Source: Janthinobacterium rivuli
Lineage (GTDB): Bacteria; Pseudomonadota; Gammaproteobacteria; Burkholderiales; Burkholderiaceae_D
Assembly: GCF_009208735.1 (NCBI RefSeq)
Contig: NZ_WFLJ01000005.1
Location: 1 to 64,000, forward strand
DNA length: 64,000 nucleotides
Direction: 5' to 3'
A program made the translations under genes and the position numbers. Positions 36,330 to 45,108 of this stretch are shown here, piece after piece (within the stretch, counting starts at the first letter, position 1; each line of letters starts with the position of its first letter). A model generated the notes under the pieces. It saw nothing but the letters and a program-made list of their open reading frames with translations, was not told the origin of the DNA and searched no databases.

Positions 36330-36755
36330 TTACTTGCAGCGCGGGCACAGGCCCTTGATCAGGTAATCGACTTCGCCGCCGCTGAAGCCTTCCGGCAAGA
36401 GCACGGGCGGCGGCAGCTTGACTTCATTGAAGCACGTGACGTTGGCGCATTTGGTGCACTGGAAGTGCGCGTGCTCGTGCGCCTGGTGGCCGGCACCGGC
36501 GCTGAAGCGCCACACCTGGTCGGCGCCCGCGATGCGGTGCACGAGTTCATTTTCCGTCAGCCATTCCAGCACCCGGTACAGGGTGACGGAATCGATATCG
36601 CTGTCCTGCGACAGCGCCTGCTGGATTTCGTGGTGGGTCAGCGAACGGCTTTGCGCCATTAAAAAGTCGAGCACCTTGACGCGCGTCTTGGTGACGCGGG
36701 CGTTGGTGTTGCGGATCAGCGATTCGGCGTGCGGTGTAGAAGATGATGTCAACAT
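36330..36755 (-). CDS. zur: Fur-family repressor, probably zinc-responsive (Zur)
   Basis: A 141-residue DNA-binding metalloregulator. The winged helix (LTHHEIQQAL, DSVTLYRVLEWL) is followed by the Fur-family dimerisation domain. It has a His-rich stretch HQAHEHAHFQC and two CxxC pairs (Cys100/Cys103 and Cys137/Cys140, the latter in GLCPRCK), as in structural zinc sites. The linkage to ZigA-type GTPases two genes away favours Zur over Fur or PerR. It should repress the zinc genes when zinc is plentiful. Confidence 0.85.
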   Translation of the reverse strand: MLTSSSTPHAESLIRNTNARVTKTRVKVLDFLMAQSRSLTHHEIQQALSQDSDIDSVTLYRVLEWLTENELVHRIAGADQVWRFSAGAGHQAHEHAHFQCTKCANVTCFNEVKLPPPVLLPEGFSGGEVDYLIKGLCPRCK

Positions 36756-36955
36756 GATAGGCCTGCTTGCGGGGGATCGGCTGGCGGCGTCATCGCCGTG
36801 CCCCTTGCCACCCTATGGGCCGTATCTTAGCATGCGTGCTCACAAGCATGAAGCCGCGTCATGCTTTGAACGGCCAATTCAGTATGTCGGCGCCGCGAGC
36901 ATGCCCGCGTCCGCGGGCAGTGCCAGCGGACGCTGGACGCGCATCACGCCATGGC

Positions 36956-38167
36956 TCAGGGCATCGAACATTCGGCCTTAGCCATGCCAGCGATCCATGC
37001 GCTCAACATGGCGTTCGCTTCCACGTGATTGGAAGCGCGCCCGATCACCGGCATCACCGATTCTGAATCGGTATGGCTGGTGCGGTACAGCAAGATGGAG
37101 GTTTCAGGCGAGCCCGGTACGATATCGTACTGGTAAGGCAGTCCCGGGCCACCGTAGGCCAGCGGCTTTTTACAGATGCCGCGCTTGATCGAGTCGATCA
37201 GCGGATTGGCTGTCTGGTTAAAGCCAAGCAATAGGCCGCTTTGCTGGGCTTGGCCAGTGGTGGAGTGACAGTGCGCGCAGTTTGCTTCCAGGTAGCCTCT
37301 GGCGCGGGCATCCAGCGTTTGCGAGGCATCGCTCCAGTCGACTGCTTTGGGCGCGGCTGCAGCGCTGATATAGCCGCTCAGCAAACCGAGGTCGTTGAGA
37401 TTGTCGAGCTGATTTTTTGCGCCGGCGCCATACAGATAAGTCTTGTTGAGATTATGTGCCTTGGTGCCAATCGGCAGCAATTCGCCTCCGCCAGCCGAGG
37501 TGGTGGCGTGGCATTGCTGGCACTGTTGTGCGCTGGGTACTTTATAGCTGATTTTTTGACGCGATGTATTATCGCTGACCAGCTCTACGCGTTTGACGTC
37601 GCCGCCAACTTTCAGGGATGCGTCTTTCTGATCGTCATCCCATACATAGGGCAGGCCCAGCCAGCTGCCATCGGCCTGCTTGACCAGCAAACGGCTTTCT
37701 ATCAGATGGTTCTTGCTCAAGTCGATGGAGTTGCCCTGCACCGTTTGATGGCTGACTGCCTGTGCCCCGATGTAGCCGGCATCGCTGCCTGCGGCCTTCG
37801 GGTAATAGAAAGTCTTGACGATGACCGAGCCATTGGGAAAAATGAAGGGATCGACGCCATTGCCGTTGTAGGTAATTTTGCCACCCTTGGGCAGATAAAT
37901 GGCGCGCAACTTGCTGGAATAATCGGAAAACAGGGGGCTGTTCAAATCATACGCCACGGTAGCGGCATTGAGCCGCATCAGCTTGCCGTCGCTCTGCAGC
38001 AAATTCCAGCTGGATAATTTATCCGGTACGGTGGTGCGTTCAAAGAGCTTCACCTCGGACGCAAAGCTATCGCTCTCGGCGGTCTTGCCGCCGCCGCAGG
38101 CGCTTAGCAAGCTCATGGCGAGCATGAGCGCGAAAAGTGCGGCAAAAAATGTCAATCTGGTCTTCAT
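36956..38167 (-). CDS. Diheme c-type cytochrome lipoprotein (TIGR03806/SO2930-like)
   Basis: A 403-residue lipoprotein (lipobox LLSAC, Cys24) with two heme c motifs, CQQCH at 216-220 and CAHCH at 297-301. It resembles the SO2930/TIGR03806 family, which is regularly paired with the beta-helix family TIGR03805. Its physiological role is not established. The ATG at 38167 has AGGAG 9 bases upstream; the longer frame to 38230 has no such site. It lies 83 bases after its beta-helix partner and is likely co-transcribed. Confidence 0.85.
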   Translation of the reverse strand: MKTRLTFFAALFALMLAMSLLSACGGGKTAESDSFASEVKLFERTTVPDKLSSWNLLQSDGKLMRLNAATVAYDLNSPLFSDYSSKLRAIYLPKGGKITYNGNGVDPFIFPNGSVIVKTFYYPKAAGSDAGYIGAQAVSHQTVQGNSIDLSKNHLIESRLLVKQADGSWLGLPYVWDDDQKDASLKVGGDVKRVELVSDNTSRQKISYKVPSAQQCQQCHATTSAGGGELLPIGTKAHNLNKTYLYGAGAKNQLDNLNDLGLLSGYISAAAAPKAVDWSDASQTLDARARGYLEANCAHCHSTTGQAQQSGLLLGFNQTANPLIDSIKRGICKKPLAYGGPGLPYQYDIVPGSPETSILLYRTSHTDSESVMPVIGRASNHVEANAMLSAWIAGMAKAECSMP

Positions 38168-38250
38168 ATCATGGACTCCTGACGAGCAAAAAATGGATGG
38201 CAAGCACACTGTGCCCTCTGGCGCGGTCACACGCAGCGGCCCTGGTTTGC

Positions 38251-39729
38251 TTACTTAATGATCGGAAAGGCTGGAATGGCTGGCAGCGTCAATTGACAGT
38301 TCATGCGCGGCGCGAAAGGAAAGCTTGGCTGTAATAGCTCGACGGGTATGCCGGCAATCGCTTCCGGCGGTGTTTCTCCCGCCTCGATCGAGGCGCCCAA
38401 CTTCAACCCGATGAGATTGATATCCAGCGTCTCATAGGAAATCACGGTGTCAATGACGGGCGTATCGAGCGAGGTATTGTTCTTGATGCAAATGCGGCTG
38501 TCATCGCTAGCCACGCCACCGACGCCCAAGCCGCCTAGCCCGGGCAAGGGTAGCAGGCCGCTACTTTTTGCCGGATCGAGTATGCCGTCCCACACGCCGT
38601 ACGGCAGCAGCGTAGGCAAGCCATTCGATGCCAGCTGCGCGAACAGGCCATCGACCAGGGGTTTGAGCTCAGTCTTGAATGCGCCGTCCGGCGCATAACC
38701 CGATAGCGAGATGGTATTGCCGTAGGCATACAGGCCATGGATGAAGGGATTGTAGGCCGGGTCGTTGATGGCGAAACCGGTCGCCTGATAGCTCAGCGCC
38801 AGTATGCTGGTGGTCTTATGGTTCTTGATGACATTGTTTTTGATTTCAGTATTGTCCGCCGCCAACACCATGATGCCGGTCCCGACCGGCACCGATGTGA
38901 CAAAGCCCGTGGCATTGTCGGCGACCGGCGTATTGTTATCATGGATATTGTTGTTTTGTATCAAAACCCCGGAACCTTTTTTAAAGCGATAGGTGCCAGG
39001 CAGGGAGAACACCAGCACGCCGCCCGTGTTGTCATGCAGATCATTGTTCTCCACGATGGCATTGAGCGAGTTTTCTATCTCCACGCCTGCCACGTTCAAA
39101 TACACTTCATTGTTGCTGACACGAATATTTTGCGATTGTCCGACATAGATACCCGCATCCTCCGAACCGATCACCTTGCTGTTCTTGACGATGATATTGT
39201 CGGAGTTGACCGGGTAGAGGCCATACGCCATTTTGGACGTTTTGGTCGGATCAGTGGTCCACTCTGCGCGCAAGCCATCCATGGTCACATTGCTTGACGC
39301 TGAAACAAACACGGCATTGCCGGCCGCATCCTCTACCGCGAAATTTTTCAGCGTAATAGTCTTGACATTGCTGACCTGTAAGCCGTTGCGGCTGCTGGCG
39401 TCCTTGAAGGACAAAATGGTATCGCTCGCCGGATTGCTGCCACTGCCTTTGCCGATAATCGTCACGCCGCTGGTATTCATGATCAAGGGACGGTCAAAAT
39501 GGAATTTGCCGGCCGGAAGCATGACGGTGGAGCCTTCCTTGAGACGAAACAGCAGATTACTCATGTCGCTGTCATTCATTTGCGCTGCCGTGATGACGAC
39601 GTCCAGTGTCGAGGGCACCACGGCCTCGACAACGGGCACGCTGGAACTGCCGCCGCAACTGGCCAGCATGAGCATGGCGGTCGCGTAGGACATGGGTTGA
39701 AAGTGTTTGAGGCGCGGTAGTTTGTTCAT
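38251..39729 (-). CDS. Parallel beta-helix lipoprotein (TIGR03805-like), partner of the diheme cytochrome
   Basis: A 492-residue lipoprotein (MLMLASCGG lipobox) with a right-handed parallel beta-helix: repeated NNxV/NxI rungs such as NIRVSNNEVYLNVAGVEIEN, AIVENNDLHDNTGGVLVFS and VLIQNNNIHDNNTPV. Such folds often bind or cleave carbohydrates, but no lyase catalytic set is evident. The ATG at 39729 (MNKLPRLKHF) has GGGAG 7 bases upstream; the frame is open to 39774. Its family is known by co-occurrence with TIGR03806 cytochromes. It is divergent from an AraC regulator. Confidence 0.85.
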   Translation of the reverse strand: MNKLPRLKHFQPMSYATAMLMLASCGGSSSVPVVEAVVPSTLDVVITAAQMNDSDMSNLLFRLKEGSTVMLPAGKFHFDRPLIMNTSGVTIIGKGSGSNPASDTILSFKDASSRNGLQVSNVKTITLKNFAVEDAAGNAVFVSASSNVTMDGLRAEWTTDPTKTSKMAYGLYPVNSDNIIVKNSKVIGSEDAGIYVGQSQNIRVSNNEVYLNVAGVEIENSLNAIVENNDLHDNTGGVLVFSLPGTYRFKKGSGVLIQNNNIHDNNTPVADNATGFVTSVPVGTGIMVLAADNTEIKNNVIKNHKTTSILALSYQATGFAINDPAYNPFIHGLYAYGNTISLSGYAPDGAFKTELKPLVDGLFAQLASNGLPTLLPYGVWDGILDPAKSSGLLPLPGLGGLGVGGVASDDSRICIKNNTSLDTPVIDTVISYETLDINLIGLKLGASIEAGETPPEAIAGIPVELLQPSFPFAPRMNCQLTLPAIPAFPIIK

Positions 39730-39867
39730 GCAATGTCTCCCTTGTTGTATGGCGGTTTTTATCTTTTTATCCATATTTATGCGATGATTATAGTTCTGCC
39801 CTTGTGTTTCATTAGTGACAGAATTGGCCTAAATATGTGCATTTCATGCCAAATTTCGGGAGAAAAA

Positions 39868-39888
39868 ATGTTGCGTTGCATTATTTAA
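39868..39888 (+). CDS. Six-codon leader ORF before the AraC-type gene
   Basis: An ATG at 39868, five bases after a good GGGAG ribosome site (39858-39862), opens a six-residue frame MLRCII. Its TAA stop shares a base with the ATG at 39888 of the regulator (TAATG). The position suggests translational coupling or a leader peptide. It may also be chance, because the regulator could start upstream in its own frame at 39837. Confidence 0.35.
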   Translation: MLRCII

Positions 39889-40910
39889 TGAGCCACCAGA
39901 GCGCGACCATTTCGGTGAGCCTGGCCACCGATTTGCTGAAAGGACTCGATCCCGATTCGGACCTGGTCAGGACCGCCCTGTCGCGTGCCAAGATCGCGTC
40001 CGAATTATTGCTGGAGCAAGGGGGGCGCATTACGATAGAGCAATTTTCCACCTTGCTGCGCCAGACTGCGCTCCTGCTCGACGACGAAACACCGCGGTTT
40101 TTTTCCCGCCCTTTGCGCAATGGCACGCTGAAGTTTCTCTGCCTGGGGATGCTCGACGCACCCAATCTGGATATTGCACTGCATCGTTTCGTCCGTTACT
40201 TCCGTTTGCAGCTCGATGACATGGGCTTTGATGTCACGCACGACAATCAACTGACCCGTATTGCCCTGATTGAATATGTGCCACCAAAAGGAGAGCGGGT
40301 GCTCGTACATGAGCTGATGCTGAAACTGGTGCATGGACTCGCTTCATGGATGATAGGGCGCGAGATACCGCTGGCGCGTGCCGATTTTGCGTTTCCCCGG
40401 CCGGCGCGGGCGGCTGAATACGTGTATTTATTTCCTGGCCCCATATATTTCGAGCAGGCCCAGACTGCGTTGTACATAGGCTCCGAGCATCTGGGTGCGC
40501 CACTGCGTCAGGACAAAAGTGCGCTCAATCAATTCTTGCGCAATGCGCCCGCCGATTGGCTGTACGTGCCATTTAATGACAAGATCCTCACGCATCGTCT
40601 GCGCGACTACCTGGCGTCCCGCCTGGGCGATGTGATGACGATAGGTTCTTGTGCGAAGGCGCTGCATTTTTCCGTCCGCACGCTGTCGCGGCGCCTGGCC
40701 GAAGAAGGAAGCTCATTTCAGACGGTAAAGGATGAGTTGCGGCGCGACATGGCGATTTTGCAGCTGATTAAGAGCGATTTGACGATCGCGGCGATAGGGC
40801 GGAGCCTGGGCTTCGATGATCCCACCACGTTCAGCCGGGCATTCAAGCTATGGACAGGCAGCGCCCCGGGCGTTTACCGCCGTCTTGGGGGCGGCGAAAA
40901 GTGCAATTGA
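39888..40910 (+). CDS. AraC-family transcriptional regulator (OruR-type N-terminal domain)
   Basis: A 340-residue regulator with an N-terminal ligand-binding domain of the AraC-arabinose-type family seen in OruR-like proteins (LDDMGFDVTHDNQLTRIALIEY-like region, ELMLKLVHGLASWMIG). A C-terminal double helix-turn-helix follows (SVRTLSRRLAEEGSSFQTVK, IAAIGRSLGFDDPTTFSRAF). It is divergent from the beta-helix/cytochrome pair and probably controls it. I chose the ATG at 39888 as it starts the conserved part; an in-frame ATG at 39837 would add 17 residues. Confidence 0.85.
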   Translation: MSHQSATISVSLATDLLKGLDPDSDLVRTALSRAKIASELLLEQGGRITIEQFSTLLRQTALLLDDETPRFFSRPLRNGTLKFLCLGMLDAPNLDIALHRFVRYFRLQLDDMGFDVTHDNQLTRIALIEYVPPKGERVLVHELMLKLVHGLASWMIGREIPLARADFAFPRPARAAEYVYLFPGPIYFEQAQTALYIGSEHLGAPLRQDKSALNQFLRNAPADWLYVPFNDKILTHRLRDYLASRLGDVMTIGSCAKALHFSVRTLSRRLAEEGSSFQTVKDELRRDMAILQLIKSDLTIAAIGRSLGFDDPTTFSRAFKLWTGSAPGVYRRLGGGEKCN

Positions 40911-40920
40911 ACGGCGTGGC

Positions 40921-42276
40921 TCAGGGTTTGAACGTCCAATAGCGGCCGGCCACCGTATCGACGGGGGCGAGAAAGCGCTGGTCGGCGCGCGCATGGTTGC
41001 GTATCAGATAAAACATGTCGGACAGGGCCGAGCGCTTTTCCGCAAAGTAAGAGTGCTTCATGAAGCTCGTGTCGACCCCGGTGGCGTCGATGGTTTCCAC
41101 GCCCGCCACGATCAGCATGCCGGCGCCGCTGTCGCCCGCGCGCGGGTAGCCGTGCACGGCTTTCGAGGCGGCCAGGGCCAGGTCTTGCGACGAGGCATAC
41201 AAGGTGACGGGATTGCGCGCGCCGGCCAGCTTCGGCGCGATGTCGTGCCTGAAGACGGCCGCGTCGATATCGGGCGCGGACAGGATGATTTCCGTGATCT
41301 TGTGCGCCAGCTGCGGCTGCGCGGCCAGCAAATCGGCCACGGCCCGCGCCAGGCCGCGGCTGCCCATGCTGTGGCCCACCAGATAGACTTGCGCCGCTTC
41401 CGTGCTGGCGAGAAAGTCGGCCAGGAAGGCCGTGATATGGGGCGTGCTCCATTCGATATTGTTTTCATCGATGGTGTAGGCGGCCAGGTCGCCGCGCGAC
41501 GGCCAGCTGTAGAACACGGGCGCGCCGTCGAAACCCAGATCGTAGGCCATTTGCCCCGTGCGCCGGGCCGCATCCTCGAAACTCACGTTGTAGCCGTGCA
41601 CGAAGACAAAGGCGCTCTTGCCGGCCGAGGCGCGGATCTGCGTCTTCAAGGAGGCAAAGAAGTTGTCGCGGTCTTGCACCTCGGCGCTCAGCAGCACCAC
41701 GTGCTTGGCCGGGTCGTCGCGAAACTCCAGGCGCCACAGCGACGGCGATTCCAGCTGGCCCATGCGGTGGTCGCGGGGGATGCTGATGGCGCAGCTGCCA
41801 TAGCTGAGCGCATCATTGCCGTTGCCCATTCCTGTGCTGCGTTCGCCGCTGAAGCGCCGGGCCGGCGGCTTGCCCACGTCGCGCTGGCGGTCGGTGGCGA
41901 AATACACTTTGACCACCGCATAATTCGACACGACGGCGCCTTGATCGGCCGGGGAGGGCGCCTTCTCCGCCGCGGGCGACGGGGGAAAGGGACGCAGCGG
42001 GGGCTGCAGGGCGTCGAGCAAGCCTTGCGCGGCAAACAGGGTTTCCATGTCGTCCGGCGCGTTCGCCGAGGCCAGGGCGGCCGACAGGGCCAGTTGCAGC
42101 TGGGCATTGGCCGGCTCGGCTTCCAGCGCGGCGATGGCGGCCAGGATGGCGGCGGCGCCGTCGAACTTGGCGATGGCCTGCATCAGCCGTCGAAAATGGC
42201 TGGTGACGGTTTCGGGCGCGTGGCCGGGCGCGCCATGCCCGATGGCCGCCACGACGGCGGAAGTGATCAAGTCCAT
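40921..42276 (-). CDS. DUF900-type alpha/beta hydrolase linked to the Anbu operon
   Basis: A 451-residue protein. Residues 1-120 are Ala-rich and of unknown function. The rest is an alpha/beta hydrolase of the DUF900 type, with VFVHGYNVSFEDAARR (oxyanion region) and the nucleophile elbow VYLVGHSMGSRGLA. No signal peptide is visible. The substrate is unknown. It is on the same strand as the Anbu operon, 108 bases after Anbu, and may be its last gene. It converges with the AraC gene 10 bases away. Confidence 0.82.
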   Translation of the reverse strand: MDLITSAVVAAIGHGAPGHAPETVTSHFRRLMQAIAKFDGAAAILAAIAALEAEPANAQLQLALSAALASANAPDDMETLFAAQGLLDALQPPLRPFPPSPAAEKAPSPADQGAVVSNYAVVKVYFATDRQRDVGKPPARRFSGERSTGMGNGNDALSYGSCAISIPRDHRMGQLESPSLWRLEFRDDPAKHVVLLSAEVQDRDNFFASLKTQIRASAGKSAFVFVHGYNVSFEDAARRTGQMAYDLGFDGAPVFYSWPSRGDLAAYTIDENNIEWSTPHITAFLADFLASTEAAQVYLVGHSMGSRGLARAVADLLAAQPQLAHKITEIILSAPDIDAAVFRHDIAPKLAGARNPVTLYASSQDLALAASKAVHGYPRAGDSGAGMLIVAGVETIDATGVDTSFMKHSYFAEKRSALSDMFYLIRNHARADQRFLAPVDTVAGRYWTFKP

Positions 42277-42384
42277 GCGCCACCTGCCTTTCCGTTCAAT
42301 CTGGATTAAATGTCAATCCATATTGCCATAAAAGCACGCGAAAAGCGACTTGTCCAGCGCCCCGCGCAGCGGGACTGTCAACGG

Positions 42385-43263
42385 TCAATGCTGCTTGTCG
42401 TCGCTGAACTGCTGTGCCAGGGATTGCAGCGGCGCCACGGTCAGGCCGCCGCGGCTCACGTGCTCGGGGATGGCCACGCGCACGGGCTTGCTGTGCATGT
42501 TGGCCGACGATAAGACGTTCGTCGTGGTTTCCGGCGCCGCATTCCACACGGGATCGACGATGCCTTCGAACACATGCTTCAACTGTTCGCCCCAGGTGTC
42601 GCGGATCATGCGGAAATACTGGTTCTTTTCATCGATGGTGACGAAGCGCGTGACGGCCAGGCTGCCCGTCTCGTAGACGAGCAAATCGAGCGGCAAGCCG
42701 ACGGAAATGTTCGAGCGCAAGGTCGAATCCATGGAAATGAGCGCGCACTTGGCCGCCTCGTCCAGGCGCGTGAACGGATTGATGACCCGGTCGATGATGG
42801 GCTTGCCGTATTTCGCTTCGCCGATCTGGAAATACGTGTTTTCATCGTGCGATTCGATGAAATTGCCGGCCGAATACACCTGGAACAGCCGGCAGCGCTC
42901 GGCGCCTATCTGGCCCCCTAAAATGATGCTGACATTGAAATCGATGCCGCAGTCGGCCAGGGCCTTCGCTTCGCGCAGGTGCACGGTGCGCACGGCTTCG
43001 CCCACGATGCGGGCCGCGTCGTACATGCTGGCCACGTTCCAGATGCTGCGTCCGTCCGCATCCACGTGTTCGGACACGATCTGGCGGATCGCCTGCGAGA
43101 TCGACAAATTGCCGGCCGTCATCAGGACCAGCATGCGGTCGCCCGGGTTTTCGAACACGCTCATCTTGCGGAAGGTGCCCACCTGGTCCACGCCGGCGTT
43201 GGTGCGGGAGTCGGACAGGAAGACCAGGCCTTCGTTCAGGCGCATGCCTATGCAATAAGTCAT
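42385..43263 (-). CDS. anbu: Anbu, proteasome-like ancestral beta subunit
   Basis: A 292-residue Ntn-hydrolase related to HslV and the 20S beta subunit. After Met removal the N-terminus is Thr1 (MTYCIGMRLNEGLVFLSDSR), with Asp17 in SDSRTNAG and Lys32 near the usual catalytic lysine position. It is longer than HslV, as Anbu proteins are. Anbu forms an open helical ring and its role is unsettled; its gene neighbours suggest handling of a peptide made or trimmed by the operon. The three preceding genes form its usual cluster. Confidence 0.9.
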   Translation of the reverse strand: MTYCIGMRLNEGLVFLSDSRTNAGVDQVGTFRKMSVFENPGDRMLVLMTAGNLSISQAIRQIVSEHVDADGRSIWNVASMYDAARIVGEAVRTVHLREAKALADCGIDFNVSIILGGQIGAERCRLFQVYSAGNFIESHDENTYFQIGEAKYGKPIIDRVINPFTRLDEAAKCALISMDSTLRSNISVGLPLDLLVYETGSLAVTRFVTIDEKNQYFRMIRDTWGEQLKHVFEGIVDPVWNAAPETTTNVLSSANMHSKPVRVAIPEHVSRGGLTVAPLQSLAQQFSDDKQH

Positions 43264-43354
43264 CGTCGTAAATCAAGTCAAAAGGGGAAGCATTTTACAC
43301 CAGCCGGACCGTGCCACCTGCTGGCAAGGCCCGGCCAGCCTCATTCCTGCCACG

Positions 43355-44164
43355 TTACACGGGCACGATCTGCACATCCACGTGCAGGGTTTCCGTGCCG
43401 CCACCCTGGCGCACGCCGCGCACGGGGGCGGCCGAATCGTAGTCGCGTCCGATGGCCAGGCGGCAATACGCATCCGTCATCAGCCGCGCATGCGTGACGT
43501 CGATGCTGACCCAGCCCGCGAAATCCGTGTCTTCCGTCCAGGCGTCGACCCAGGCGTGGCTGGCCGCGTGGCCCGTCGTGCCCGGATCGATATAGCCGGA
43601 CACATAGCGTGCCGGGATGCCCCAGGCGTGGCAGCAGGCCAGGAACAGATGCGCGTGGTCCTGGCATACGCCGCGCCCCAGGGCCAGGGCGTCGCCGGCC
43701 GTCGTGGTGACCATGGTGGCGCCGCTTTCATAGGCCACCTTGCCGACGATGTGCTCGGCCAGGCGCAGCAAGTGTCCCGTGCCGGCAGTCACGCGCCGGT
43801 CCGGCAGGCTGGCGGCCGTCAGCTCCAGGATGGCGGGATCGGCCTGCGTCAGGGGCGTTGGCATGGTAAACAACAGCGGCGAGAGCGTGTCGACCAGGTT
43901 CAGCCGTCCCTTGTGCGGGTAGATGGTTTCCACCACGCCGTGCGCCACCAGGCTCAGCGACTGATGGCTGCCGTTAATCGTCAGCATGTGCGACAGGTTG
44001 CCGTAGGCATCCGTGTAGGCGTGGCACCGGCCCGGCGTGGCGATGTGCCAGGACAGGGCCCGCTGCTGCGGCTCGATGCGCGGCGTCAGGTGCAGCTGCT
44101 GGATGGTGTAGGCCAGCGGCGCACTGTAGGCGTAATGTGTTTCGTGGCGGATGGTGAGCTGCAT
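43355..44164 (-). CDS. Transglutaminase-like protease family protein of the Anbu operon
   Basis: A 269-residue cytoplasmic protein with an N-terminal beta-rich domain and a transglutaminase-like core. The likely catalytic triad is Cys167 (GRGVCQDHAHL), His203 (ASHAWVDAW) and Asp222 (SIDVTH). Family members may cleave or form amide bonds. It is a standard member of Anbu clusters. It overlaps the alpha-E gene by one base and lies 91 bases before anbu. Confidence 0.9.
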   Translation of the reverse strand: MQLTIRHETHYAYSAPLAYTIQQLHLTPRIEPQQRALSWHIATPGRCHAYTDAYGNLSHMLTINGSHQSLSLVAHGVVETIYPHKGRLNLVDTLSPLLFTMPTPLTQADPAILELTAASLPDRRVTAGTGHLLRLAEHIVGKVAYESGATMVTTTAGDALALGRGVCQDHAHLFLACCHAWGIPARYVSGYIDPGTTGHAASHAWVDAWTEDTDFAGWVSIDVTHARLMTDAYCRLAIGRDYDSAAPVRGVRQGGGTETLHVDVQIVPV

Positions 44165-45108
44165 CAGGCCGCCAAGGGAACGAGGAAGTCGCGGCTGACC
44201 CGGTTGCCCAGGTCGTAGATGTTTTCCAGAAATTGCGTCAAGGTCTGGTGCAAGCCCGCCTTCATGATGTCGTCGATATGGCCGAATTTCAGTTCCGCAT
44301 GCAGTTTGCCGGCGAAACGCTCCGTATCGGCCGACACGTCGTTGCGGATATGTCTTAAGTTTTCCACCACGTCATCCATGCAGGCGAGCAAGGACCTGGG
44401 CATGTCGCCACGCAGCATCAGCAATTCCGCCACCCGTTCCGGGGTGATCACGTCGCGGTAGACCTTGCGGTAGATTTCGAAGCCGGAGACGGAGCGCAGC
44501 AGGGCCGCCCAGTAATAGAAGTCGCGCTGGGTGATGTCCTTCGACGTGTCGCGCGCGCCGTGGAACTTCACGTCGAGGATGCGCGCCGTGTTGTCGGCCC
44601 GCTCGAGGAAGGTGCCCAGGCGGATGAAGTGGATGGCCTCGTCCTTGAGCATGGTGCCCAGGGTCACGCCGCGCGACAGATGCGAGCGGTATTTCACCCA
44701 TTCGAAGAATTGGCTGGGGTCCGTTTCCAGCAGATTGCTTGTCAAGCGCTTCTGCATGTCAAGCCAGGTGGCGTTCTGGATTTCCCACACTTCCGTCGTC
44801 AGGGTGCCGCGCACGGCGCGGGCGTTTTCGCGCGCGCCCGTCAGGCAGGCGAGGATGGAAGACGGGTTGTTCGGGTCGCGCACCATGAAGTCGAGCACGT
44901 CGCGCGTGTGGAAACGGCCATATTTGTGGTCGTACGCGCTTTGCAGCTCGGAAATGCCCAGGGTGGCGCGCCAGCCTTGCTCCGCGTCCTGCTCGGACTG
45001 CGGCAGCATCGACGTCTGCATGTTGACGTCGAGCATGCGGGCCGTGTTTTCCGCCCGCTCCGTGTAGCGGGCCATCCAGAACAAATGATCGGCGGTGCGG
45101 CTCAGCAT
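44164..45108 (-). CDS. Alpha-E domain protein (DUF403) of the Anbu operon
   Basis: A 314-residue, mostly helical soluble protein. Typical sequence is MLSRTADHLFWMARYTERAE at the start and HFIRLGTFLERADNTARILD in the middle, marking the alpha-E domain. It has no known catalytic activity. It is always encoded with the circularly permuted ATP-grasp and transglutaminase-like proteins and may carry or present their peptide substrate. It overlaps the ATP-grasp gene by 7 bases. Confidence 0.92.
   Translation of the reverse strand: MLSRTADHLFWMARYTERAENTARMLDVNMQTSMLPQSEQDAEQGWRATLGISELQSAYDHKYGRFHTRDVLDFMVRDPNNPSSILACLTGARENARAVRGTLTTEVWEIQNATWLDMQKRLTSNLLETDPSQFFEWVKYRSHLSRGVTLGTMLKDEAIHFIRLGTFLERADNTARILDVKFHGARDTSKDITQRDFYYWAALLRSVSGFEIYRKVYRDVITPERVAELLMLRGDMPRSLLACMDDVVENLRHIRNDVSADTERFAGKLHAELKFGHIDDIMKAGLHQTLTQFLENIYDLGNRVSRDFLVPLAA

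Noticed and set aside
36903-36918. GCCCGC/GCGGGC hairpin downstream of the diheme cytochrome gene
   Set aside because: Short stem, no T-run; common by chance in GC-rich DNA.
42361-42373. CCCGC/GCGGG hairpin after anbu
   Set aside because: Five-base stem without a T-run; too weak to call a terminator.
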